A stretch of DNA of 23,481 nucleotides from a virus, in IMG/VR virus record IMGVR_UViG_3300037585_003461, positions 1-23,481 of that record; one strand, written 5' to 3'. The translations under genes and the position numbers were made by a program. Numbering within the stretch: position 1 is the first letter of the stretch; every line of letters begins with the position of its first letter. Under the pieces are notes generated by a model. That model was not told where the DNA came from, ran no database searches, and saw only the letters and a list, made by a program, of their open reading frames with translations. Shown here one piece after another: positions 8,901 to 14,406 of this stretch.

Positions 8901-9009
8901 CGATCGTAACATTATTTATGCCAAATTGTTCGTGAAGCCGACACGCTCAGTAGAGTTCTTCGCCATCGACTTCATAATTACTAACAATGGGGCGTCTTTC
9001 GAGGATTAA
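5953..9009 (+). CDS. gp18: Tail sheath protein gp18
   Basis: This 1018-residue protein forms the contractile outer tail. The N-terminus carries the hallmark ISPGVFIDEID (residues 12-22), followed by TAVGPVIIGRSRKGPGDKPV and a FVQTFGNP turn, which are standard for sheath proteins. The last 120 or so residues hold the conserved C-terminal domain (NVRRLMIYLKREISFIASRL, then DDFRLILDES and FAIDFIITN) that knits neighbouring subunits together. T4 gp18 is 659 residues, so about 360 extra residues lie in the middle, in Ser/Gly/Thr-rich segments that probably form surface-exposed domains. The start follows GAGGAG. It is transcribed with its own candidate late promoter and is followed by the tube gene, as in all contractile-tailed phages. 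Confidence 0.95.
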   Translation: MADNSSKKFKFISPGVFIDEIDNSQLPETPTAVGPVIIGRSRKGPGDKPVQINSYSDFVQTFGNPVAGNEGGDVWRDGNHTAPTYAAYAAKAWLRNNSPITFVRTLGSQDSNATDDGKAGWEVNTANSGNTGGVFALVVWPSSSLSGAFDGGADGTAGGLTAPVTGTVAAQFYTNGRVLLSGSTSEGSAGSTLYEVADKDSFTLVFTGSSQPLAELKVSLNPDSEHFIRKALNTNPTVMNSNITTSTTRDFYQGGHYFLGESYEYSVAAAGADSIGLLAGISSGSSDGSGSVSYSKFHAAIMPMVVNGTASIQQNNFRGAAQKASTGWFISQDLSEDTGSYTARTQQKLFRLEALTAGAWAQEEVKLSISNIKAPTGNYETYGSFSVLVRRLSDTDDRQEIVERYDNLDLNPVSENYLAKRIGDRYQVYDASAERNVEYGEFENRSNYIRVVMNEDVAAGTLETRLLPFGMFGPIKYRDVSMTSGSAGFSPYGTYNIDAGRGNTQTMLDGSSSAAYGDAGYLPSIAPDAGILNVDLLNVASAARTAFSASIRFPSVPLRTKSAWGSPRSAKNTFWGAWTGRSSTDTFFNPQILDCLRPRSFDQTVTAAPLSVDVAGETSALTGSQAYEAAWVFSLDNISGSAADGYQYANTYRSAGTSVTAAGSTGYKAAITAGLDRFTTTLHGGFDGYNIKERDPFRNSQSDFAAATQGNTSYQLFSLKKAINMVASPDDVQMNAIVIPGIIRPQVTNYLLEIAEDRGDSLAIIDIQNAYTPDTEGTGSAEDRNSGNTPAAAATTLANRSINNSYGAAYYPWVSILDTNTNQRLWAPPSVAALGVLSNTDRQQAPWFAPAGFTRGGLSEGAAGVPVLDVSRKLTADDRDTLYENNINPIAKFPAEGIVIFGQKTLQQTASALDRINVRRLMIYLKREISFIASRLIFAPNTPATWDRFLGQAEPLLRDVKSQFGIDDFRLILDESTTTPDLIDRNIIYAKLFVKPTRSVEFFAIDFIITNNGASFED

Positions 9010-9019
9010 TCCAGTGAAG

Positions 9020-9030
9020 AACTATTTATT
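9020..9030 (+). promoter_or_regulatory. Candidate late promoter, ACTATTTAT motif (copy 4)
   Basis: AACTATTTATT lies in the 40-base gap between the sheath and tube genes, 29 bases before the tube ATG, the same distance as copy 2. It would allow the tube gene to be made separately from the sheath. Confidence 0.5.
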
Positions 9031-9049
9031 ACGAGGAGCTAATTAAGCA

Positions 9050-9622
9050 ATGGGAAGTCTATTTTGGGGTCAAGCAAACGCCGAACCAAAACGTTCATAT
9101 CGGTTTGAATTAAGTTTTACCAGCCGCAACAACGACAGCGGCGCTGGATCGATTCCGGTATGGGCTGTGAAAACAGCTACCAAGCCTGTGGCGGAAATTT
9201 CCACCATCCCTCATCAATATATCGATCATACTTTTAATTTCCCAGGTCGTGTAACTTGGCAACCCATCACTGTAACTTTGGTCGATCCAGTTAATCCTGA
9301 CCTTTCTTATGCGTTTTTGGAGATATTGGGTCAGGCTGGATACAAATATCCCACTACCCCTGGGGTCGCCGCTAAAAGCTTAAGCAAAAAAGCATTTACT
9401 GATGCCATCGGTAATGTCGTCATAAAACAAATTGATGCTGACGAGAAGACGATAGAAGAGTGGATTCTTATCAATCCCATCATCACAAACATCGACTTTG
9501 GTGGCACTTTGTCATACGACTCAGATGACATGGTTGAAGTGTCGTGTACCATAACATATGACTGGGCTGAACTGAGAAGAACTGGCATAACCGCTCAGGG
9601 ACCGTCGGCAATTAATAGCTAG
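9050..9622 (+). CDS. gp19: Tail tube protein gp19
   Basis: This 190-residue protein (T4 gp19 is 163) follows the sheath gene. It has the beta-rich pattern of T4-type tube subunits: an N-terminal KRSYRFELSFTS strand, the segment WAVKTATKPVAEISTIPHQY (T4: CKATALPAGIVEKIPV), the W-Q-P-I-T-V-T-L-V-D strand after FNFPGRV (T4: WTVTVMND), and the C-terminal VEVSCTITYDWAEL strand (T4: FEVTLALDYWE). Stacked rings of this protein make the inner tube through which DNA passes. The start follows CGAGGAG. Confidence 0.92.
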   Translation: MGSLFWGQANAEPKRSYRFELSFTSRNNDSGAGSIPVWAVKTATKPVAEISTIPHQYIDHTFNFPGRVTWQPITVTLVDPVNPDLSYAFLEILGQAGYKYPTTPGVAAKSLSKKAFTDAIGNVVIKQIDADEKTIEEWILINPIITNIDFGGTLSYDSDDMVEVSCTITYDWAELRRTGITAQGPSAINS

Positions 9623-9628
9623 TAGTCT

Positions 9629-9657
9629 TTAACATTCATAGCCTATTGATATATAAT
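9629..9657 (+). promoter_or_regulatory. Sigma70-type promoter TTAACA-17-TATAAT
   Basis: TTAACA (9629-9634) and TATAAT (9652-9657) are 17 bases apart, five of six and six of six matches to the bacterial consensus. An inverted repeat CCTATT-N7-AATAGG (9642-9660) overlaps the -10 box and could be an operator. The gp26-like ATG is 21 bases past the -10. The same hexamers at the same spacing recur before the polymerase gene. Confidence 0.6.
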
Positions 9658-9678
9658 AGGTCTGAAAGGTTGTAAAAT

Positions 9679-10563
9679 ATGAGTAGAAATAATCAAAGCC
9701 GTTTGGGGCTTGACAATTCACCCACAGATGATAGCACCTCTGCTGCCACTACGGCGGCAGTTGGTGAAGTGTCAAATGGTGAGCCATCGCCCGCATTTAA
9801 TTGGTCCGTGCCTACAGAGTTTGTAGAGCTTCCTAGCAAGGGAGTTTTCTACCCGGAGGGTCACCCCCTCCAGGGAAAGACTTCTGTGGAAATTCGCTTC
9901 ATGACGGCAAAAGAGGAGGATATTTTAACCTCCAGAACTCTGCTGAAAGAGGGCATAGCCCTGGACAGGATGCTCCAAAACCTAATCGTTGATCCAGTTA
10001 TTTCTGTCGCTGATCTCTTGGTGGGCGATAAGAATGCTCTTCTAGTGGCTGCCCGACGTACTGGTTACGGTGCGCAATACGATACCCGTGTTCAGTGTCC
10101 AAGTTGTGGACAAACCGGAGAACACTCTTTTGACATTTCCGAGCCTCCATGCAAGGATTTTGTACAAGAGGCGGATGATTGCGGCGCAGTTCTTAGTCCT
10201 GGTGGGCTTGTAGAGATTATCCTCCCCATGTCTAAGGTTATGGTGGTTTGCCGCTTACTGAATAGCGCCGAAGAAACAAAACTCTCACAGAAACTAGACA
10301 GAAAAATGAAAAAGAAATCTAGTACGGGAACCACCCTAGATGCTTTTCGAGCATATGTGTCCTCTGTAAATGGCGATGACAGCGTTTTTGCGATTGAGTC
10401 TTTTATACACAGTATGCCGGCCAGAGATGCTCGGCATTTGCGAACCATTTATTCGTCGATCGTCCCTAATATTGACCTAGAGCAACATTTTGTTTGTGAA
10501 AGCTGTGGCTTTGAAACGGAGATGGAGGTCCCGCTCGGCGTGGACTTTTTTTGGCCTGAATGA
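9679..10563 (+). CDS. gp26: gp26-type baseplate hub assembly protein / tail chaperone
   Basis: This 294-residue protein matches the T4 gp26-type family in the segments FVELPSKGVFYPEGHPLQG (residues 48-66), EIRFMTAKEEDILTSRTLLK and GIALDRMLQNLIVDPV, and ends in DFFWPE. Two cysteine pairs, C140/C143 (CPSC) and C273/C276 (CESC), form a clear zinc-ribbon pattern. The first 40 residues are Ser/Thr/Ala-rich and look disordered. It lies shortly before the tape measure gene and has a homopolymer near its stop that could shift ribosomes into the next frame, so its role is probably like the G tail-assembly chaperone of other phages: it would bind the tape measure before the tube forms. It has its own sigma70-like promoter. 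Family call fairly sure; chaperone role inferred. Confidence 0.7.
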   Translation: MSRNNQSRLGLDNSPTDDSTSAATTAAVGEVSNGEPSPAFNWSVPTEFVELPSKGVFYPEGHPLQGKTSVEIRFMTAKEEDILTSRTLLKEGIALDRMLQNLIVDPVISVADLLVGDKNALLVAARRTGYGAQYDTRVQCPSCGQTGEHSFDISEPPCKDFVQEADDCGAVLSPGGLVEIILPMSKVMVVCRLLNSAEETKLSQKLDRKMKKKSSTGTTLDAFRAYVSSVNGDDSVFAIESFIHSMPARDARHLRTIYSSIVPNIDLEQHFVCESCGFETEMEVPLGVDFFWPE

Positions 10564-10762
10564 TGAATATATAGAGTCTGTTTATGAACAACTCTTTCAA
10601 CTAAAATACTACGGGGGGTGGAGCTTCTTTGAAAGCTACAACCTGCCCATTAGTGTCCGTCTGTGGTTTTTAGAACGCCTGATAAAACAGAAAAAGGACG
10701 AATCCGACGCCACGAGCAAGTCGGTAGCCTCTCCGGCTCGGGGACGCACATATAAAACATGA
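10490..10762 (+). CDS. Downstream tail-chaperone domain, probably made by frameshift
   Basis: The open frame has 90 codons, but its only early start codons are TTG 10490, GTG 10496, GTG 10505 and TTG 10511. None has a ribosome site, and the residues they encode (Arg/Lys/Trp-rich) look like out-of-frame reading of the gene before. The protein-like part begins after the T run: G-L-N-D-E-Y-I-E-S-V-Y-E-Q-L-F-Q-L-K-Y-Y at 10553-10612, then GGWSFFESYNLP and a helical, charged end. There is no internal methionine or other good start. I therefore read it as the C-terminal part of a gp26-like fusion, comparable to the T part of lambda GT, which links chaperone to tube subunits. Real coding span probably 10553-10762. 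A homopolymer sequencing error is the alternative. Confidence 0.6.
   Translation: MFVKAVALKRRWRSRSAWTFFGLNDEYIESVYEQLFQLKYYGGWSFFESYNLPISVRLWFLERLIKQKKDESDATSKSVASPARGRTYKT
10543..10563 (+). promoter_or_regulatory. Probable programmed frameshift site (T7 run)
   Basis: GAC TTT TTT TGG CCT GAA TGA is the end of the gp26-like frame. The seven Ts (10546-10552) lie four codons before the stop. A +1 (or -2) slip on them leads into the downstream frame as F-G-L-N-D-E-Y, giving a G/GT-like fusion. A Shine-Dalgarno-like GGAGATGGAGG lies 16 bases upstream of the T run (10519-10529), close to the spacing at which such sequences can stimulate frameshifting. Confidence 0.6.
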
Positions 10763-10767
10763 TAATT

Positions 10768-10787
10768 CTATTTAACGACTATTTACT
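10768..10787 (+). promoter_or_regulatory. Candidate late promoter, tandem CTATTTA motif (copy 5)
   Basis: CTATTTA occurs twice, at 10768-10774 and 10779-10785, eleven bases (about one helical turn) apart. The second, GACTATTTAC, aligns with the other four copies and lies 36 bases before the next ATG. It differs from the nonamer in its last base. Confidence 0.45.
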
Positions 10788-10813
10788 AGGCACACACATG
10801 TGAGGTCTGCCTT

Positions 10814-11143
10814 ATGAATATTGATTTTGAAAACGAAGTTTTAGATTTGACGGTTCTAAGAGAAGAAGGTCAACTAAACGAGAACATTCTCCATGTCTTC
10901 GCTGCCTGGATTCAATACCTTTTATCTAAGATGTTTAAGGGTCGTCGAGTCCCTGTACGAGTCCGGGGAAATAGAATAGAAGTAGAAAGGTTCACAGACG
11001 CTCTGGTGAACGAGAAACGATATATGGACTATATCAAAAAGTATGGCCTAGATGATCCCATGACTTATAGGCAAAAAGCCACTCTTGACGTGGCTATTAA
11101 AAGGTTTGAAAGAGAAGCCAAGATTAACTGGCCTATCCGTTAA
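10814..11143 (+). CDS. Small conserved-looking tail-region protein, unknown function
   Basis: A 109-residue soluble, basic protein (no membrane segment, no signal). The N-terminus is acidic (FENEVLDLTVLREEGQL), the middle has a basic strand pattern RVPVRVRGNRIEVERF, and the C-terminal half is helical (ALVNEKRYMDYIKKYGLDDP, then a Lys/Arg/Glu-rich helix). I remember similar small proteins near tape measure genes of T4-like phages but know no function. It has its own candidate late promoter, GAGGT at a normal distance from the ATG, and lies 17 bases before the tape measure start. It is not gp25: the Glu-Pro-Arg motif of that family is absent. Confidence 0.8.
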   Translation: MNIDFENEVLDLTVLREEGQLNENILHVFAAWIQYLLSKMFKGRRVPVRVRGNRIEVERFTDALVNEKRYMDYIKKYGLDDPMTYRQKATLDVAIKRFEREAKINWPIR

Positions 11144-11160
11144 GAGGAGGCTAGGGACAA

Positions 11161-13197
11161 TTGGCAACAGAGGAACAAGTAACTCAAATCCAGCTCGAAC
11201 TAGCCCAGAAGCTAGCCGACCTAAACAAAGAAAACATTAAAGACACCAAAGACTTGGCAAAAGTTCAGCGTGAACTTGATATTGCGGCGAAAAAACAAGC
11301 CAGCAATCTAGACGAGATTGAAGCCAAAGAGCAGGAAATAAATAAACGGCTCGAAGAACGAGAAGCCGTCATTGCGGCTGTAACAGAAAAACAAGAAGCC
11401 CTCACGGAGGCTCAGAAAAAGAACGCTGAAGCCAGCACCGCCCTCGCCAAAGGCTTTGGTCTTCTTCTTGGTTCTTACCACAAAATGTTGGCTGTTGTTG
11501 ATAAGGCTTATGACCTCAACATGTCACAGTACAACGGTTTTATTGATCAAGAAATTGCGGTTCGAAAATACGCTGCTACCGTACAGTCTTTTCATGTGGA
11601 TCTTCGCCGTGGTACGGGTTTTACTCGCAGATATACTGAACAGTTTGAGAGATTAAAAGATACTGCTGCGAACCTGGGAATTACCCAAGATGACTTAGCG
11701 AAAACTCAACTTTCTTTACATAATGAGTTTACGGCTTTTGATTCACTGAGCAAGGGACAAAGAGATAATATTACAAAACTTTCTTTGGTATACCAAACTC
11801 TGGGTGTCGATGCACAAACAGTAGGTCAGACTTTTGATCACCTTCGTTTTTCCATGGGCTTGTCTGGCGAAGCGGGGCAAGCAGCTTTCGCTAATCTTAA
11901 TAAGACTGCCAAAGCAACTGGACAGAGCTTCGACAAAGTAGCCAAGTCTTTTGTTGAATTGGGACCTGATTTGGCTCGTTTTGGCTCGGACGGCACCCGA
12001 GTATTTGACGCTTTGACCCAGCGAGCCCGCACCCTTGGTCTTACAACTAAGGACGCCTTTGATATTGCGGATAGTTTAGACACCTTTAAGGGCGCTGCCG
12101 AGATCACAGGTCGCTTAAACGCTCAGTTTGGAATGCAACTTAATTCGGTAGAGTTGATGAAGGCTAGTCACGAAGATAGGATAGAACTTCTGAGAGACGA
12201 ATTCCAGCTTTCGGGGAGGTCATTTCAGAGCCTACATCGCCGCCAAAAGCAAATGTTGGCTAGTATTTTAGGTCGAGATGTCAGCACGGTGGCTAAGCTC
12301 TTTGGCGACGAAATGCAAATACAGGCTATTGGTGGCGAAAAGGGCGAGAAAACAAATATAAATGATTTTATTAAAGTTCAAGATCGATATAAGGCTATGG
12401 CGCAACAGTTTTCGGAAATATGGTTAGATTCCAAAGGTGGCTTAAATAAGGTAATTAAGAGCCAGCTAACAGAACTTGAGACCATTAAAGACTCCATGCC
12501 TACGATCCAAACCGCTCAAAGGGTTACTGGCATAGCGACTGCTGGCATGGGCTTAGCTGCTACTGGATACGGTGCTTATAAGTACGGAATACCGGCGGCG
12601 AAAAACGTGTGGCAGATGGGCAAGAAAGGTGGAGCTAAAGGTGTTGCGAACATGGTCATGCAGGCTGTCTTGTCAAAAGCCGGCACGAAGGTCGCCACCG
12701 ATGTGGTCCAAAAATCTGCTGCCCCTCTGGCAACAAAAGCCGTCGAAGAAGCCGGGGAACAGGTAATAAAGAAAACAGCCGCTAAATCAGTAGGCAAAAT
12801 GGCCCTGAAAGCACTTCCTCTTATTGGCTTGGGCATAGGGATGTACGACGCCGCCCACCGTCTGGCTAAAGGAGATACCGCCGGGGCTATGCTAGAGATG
12901 GGCACAGGTATTGCTGGCACCGTGATCCCTGGATTGGGGGGAATCGCCGCCATGGGTATCGGCTATGGGGGTTTGGCGATGCGGGACATGGAAATGGCCC
13001 ACAACGCCGCCCAGGGCGCACCACAACCGATGGATTCAACAGCGGCTCGCAGAATGAGCGATGAGTGCTGTGAGCGACCCCTGGAAATAGTTGTTAAAGA
13101 GCTGGTGGTGAAGTCGGAACTTAACTTAGATGGAACCCCCTTGAAAGAGTTTGTAAGAACATATATGAATAAGAAACTGGCTGCCCAATCGCCATAA
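11161..13197 (+). CDS. Tail tape measure protein
   Basis: This 678-residue protein sets tail length and sits inside the tube. Residues 1-105 are a long charged coiled coil (Glu/Lys/Ala heptads). The middle is helical and Gln/Phe-rich. Two hydrophobic glycine-rich stretches, about 455-480 (ATAGMGLAATGYGAYKYG) and about 546-610 (KALPLIGLGIGMYDAA to GLGGIAAMGIGYGGLAMRD), could insert into the host membrane on DNA entry. The C-terminus (about 637-678) has a VVKELVVKSELNLDG beta segment. T4 gp29 is 590 residues, and at about 0.15 nm per residue this one predicts a tail near 100 nm. The start is TTG, supported by AGGAGG ten bases upstream. The chaperone genes lie just before it, as expected. Confidence 0.8.
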   Translation: MATEEQVTQIQLELAQKLADLNKENIKDTKDLAKVQRELDIAAKKQASNLDEIEAKEQEINKRLEEREAVIAAVTEKQEALTEAQKKNAEASTALAKGFGLLLGSYHKMLAVVDKAYDLNMSQYNGFIDQEIAVRKYAATVQSFHVDLRRGTGFTRRYTEQFERLKDTAANLGITQDDLAKTQLSLHNEFTAFDSLSKGQRDNITKLSLVYQTLGVDAQTVGQTFDHLRFSMGLSGEAGQAAFANLNKTAKATGQSFDKVAKSFVELGPDLARFGSDGTRVFDALTQRARTLGLTTKDAFDIADSLDTFKGAAEITGRLNAQFGMQLNSVELMKASHEDRIELLRDEFQLSGRSFQSLHRRQKQMLASILGRDVSTVAKLFGDEMQIQAIGGEKGEKTNINDFIKVQDRYKAMAQQFSEIWLDSKGGLNKVIKSQLTELETIKDSMPTIQTAQRVTGIATAGMGLAATGYGAYKYGIPAAKNVWQMGKKGGAKGVANMVMQAVLSKAGTKVATDVVQKSAAPLATKAVEEAGEQVIKKTAAKSVGKMALKALPLIGLGIGMYDAAHRLAKGDTAGAMLEMGTGIAGTVIPGLGGIAAMGIGYGGLAMRDMEMAHNAAQGAPQPMDSTAARRMSDECCERPLEIVVKELVVKSELNLDGTPLKEFVRTYMNKKLAAQSP

Positions 13198-13211
13198 GAG
13201 GATAAAAAAAG

Positions 13212-14054
13212 ATGACCAACCCACCAGCGCAAAAATATGTAGGAAACCCAGAATCGAAAATGGCAACTTTCGCCTTAGAAATCCAGCACGTCCCGACGGG
13301 TCATCAGGTTTCGTTCCCAGCGTATTTAGAGAACCTCTCGGATCTTTATACGCAAAACTGGATAGCAGAAGATGTATATGGGCGCATGGATCCCATTGCT
13401 ACCTTTATTAACACTAGACGAGCTATTTCTCTTGCATGGAATGTTCCTGCTGATTCCTTTGAGGGAGCCAAGAAGAATCTAAGGAAAATTAATAGCTTGA
13501 TGAGTTTTTTGTACCCTCTTTATTCTGCTGGTGACCACGGCGCTACGGCGATTAATCAAGCTCCTTTAGTGAGGATAAAATTCGGTAATTTAGTTTGTAC
13601 ACCTGCTGGTCATTCTCTGTTGGGCTACTTGAACGGGTTTACTTTTGACCCTCAGGTAGAAAACGGAATGTTTTATACCCAAGGCACCAACGGGGCGGAA
13701 TACTATCCCAAGACCATCCGAATAAATGCCGAGATGAATGTCTTACATGAGCATGAACTTGGTTTTGTACAGGGCGACGCAAACACTTTCAAATTTAGAA
13801 ACGATAAAATTCGGGGGGGTTCCAGCCCCACTAATTTTCCTTATGTGGTAACACCCGGTCCAGGCCGCAAAACTACTCCACACTTTCAAGGGCCCATCGA
13901 TTGGGCAAACTCCGGCTTTGGAACAGTAGCCAATCCTAATGCCGATGTCGCCGCCAATGGTCCCGACAATAGTGCCATCCCCGACGGCGAAGGGGGGTTC
14001 ATGCCCGAGGGCGACGAGGCTATAATCAAAGCAAGTAATACAGGAGCAGAATAA
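13212..14054 (+). CDS. Baseplate/tail-tube-cap-like structural protein
   Basis: A 280-residue soluble protein between the tape measure and the LysM gp53-like gene. Residues 20-75 (FALEIQHVPTGHQVSFPAYL, then W-I-A-E-D-V-Y-G-R-M-D-P-I-A-T-F) and 120-190 (PLVRIKFGNLVC, LLGYLNGFTFDP, YPKTIRINAEMNVLHEHELG) are beta-rich and look like the tube-type fold used by baseplate proteins that start tube growth, such as T4 gp48/gp54. The last 60 residues are Gly/Pro/Asp-rich and disordered. I recall similar proteins in other T4-like genomes, named only as structural. The gene ends in TAATG overlapping the next start, so the two are coupled. The structural role is fairly safe; the exact identity is inference. 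Confidence 0.6.
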   Translation: MTNPPAQKYVGNPESKMATFALEIQHVPTGHQVSFPAYLENLSDLYTQNWIAEDVYGRMDPIATFINTRRAISLAWNVPADSFEGAKKNLRKINSLMSFLYPLYSAGDHGATAINQAPLVRIKFGNLVCTPAGHSLLGYLNGFTFDPQVENGMFYTQGTNGAEYYPKTIRINAEMNVLHEHELGFVQGDANTFKFRNDKIRGGSSPTNFPYVVTPGPGRKTTPHFQGPIDWANSGFGTVANPNADVAANGPDNSAIPDGEGGFMPEGDEAIIKASNTGAE

Positions 14055-14395
14055 TGCCGTATTCAAGATTCAGTACCCGACAAATATTTTTAAACAACAC
14101 CCGAGAGTACAAGAACTCCTTTTTTAAAAGCAGGGGTATCCAACAGCTTTATCAGTTCGGTATGCCCCGCATATCTTACCCTACTCCCGAAGAGAAGTCA
14201 AGCCTGGATAACCGCCTGGGGGTATGGAAAGCAACCGATACCCTGTACAACATCGCCAACAGCTACTATGGAGCCCCTGAATATTGGTGGGTTATCGCTT
14301 GGTATAACAAGAAGGCATCTGAGGCAGAATTTAAGGTCGGAGATCAATTTTACGTCCCGCTTCCCCTCGAAAGTGTCTTGGCTTTTGTAGAATAA
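14054..14395 (+). CDS. gp53: Baseplate wedge protein gp53-like with LysM domain
   Basis: A 113-residue protein whose second half is a LysM-type fold: W-K-A-T-D-T-L-Y-N-I-A-N-S-Y-Y-G (about 58-73), then EYWWVIAWYNKK, and the closing VGDQFYVPLPLESV. T4 gp53 also contains a LysM domain and holds the wedge at the inner baseplate; it is 196 residues, so this is a short form. The N-terminal 45 residues (RFSTRQIFLNNTREYKNSFF) are basic and aromatic, as in gp53 relatives. The ATG overlaps the stop of the gene before by one base (TAATG), so translation is coupled. In phages this LysM fold usually mediates protein assembly rather than binding of peptidoglycan. Confidence 0.7.
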   Translation: MPYSRFSTRQIFLNNTREYKNSFFKSRGIQQLYQFGMPRISYPTPEEKSSLDNRLGVWKATDTLYNIANSYYGAPEYWWVIAWYNKKASEAEFKVGDQFYVPLPLESVLAFVE

Positions 14396-14406
14396 AGGTT
14401 TAAAAA

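Noticed and set aside
10490-10552. TTG 10490 (or GTG 10496/10505) as an ordinary start for the downstream chaperone frame
   Set aside because: No ribosome site precedes them, and the encoded residues up to the T run look like out-of-frame reading of the zinc-knuckle region of the gene before.
10546-10552. The T7 run as a simple sequencing error
   Set aside because: Not excluded, but the unshifted frame ends in DFFWPE, an ending I associate with this family, and the context matches known chaperone frameshifts. Kept as the stated alternative.
11456-11656. Plus-strand open frames nested in real genes (for example 11456-11656, 12572-12766, 22346-22540)
   Set aside because: They are fully inside the tape measure or SSB genes in another frame, with no ribosome site and unlikely compositions.
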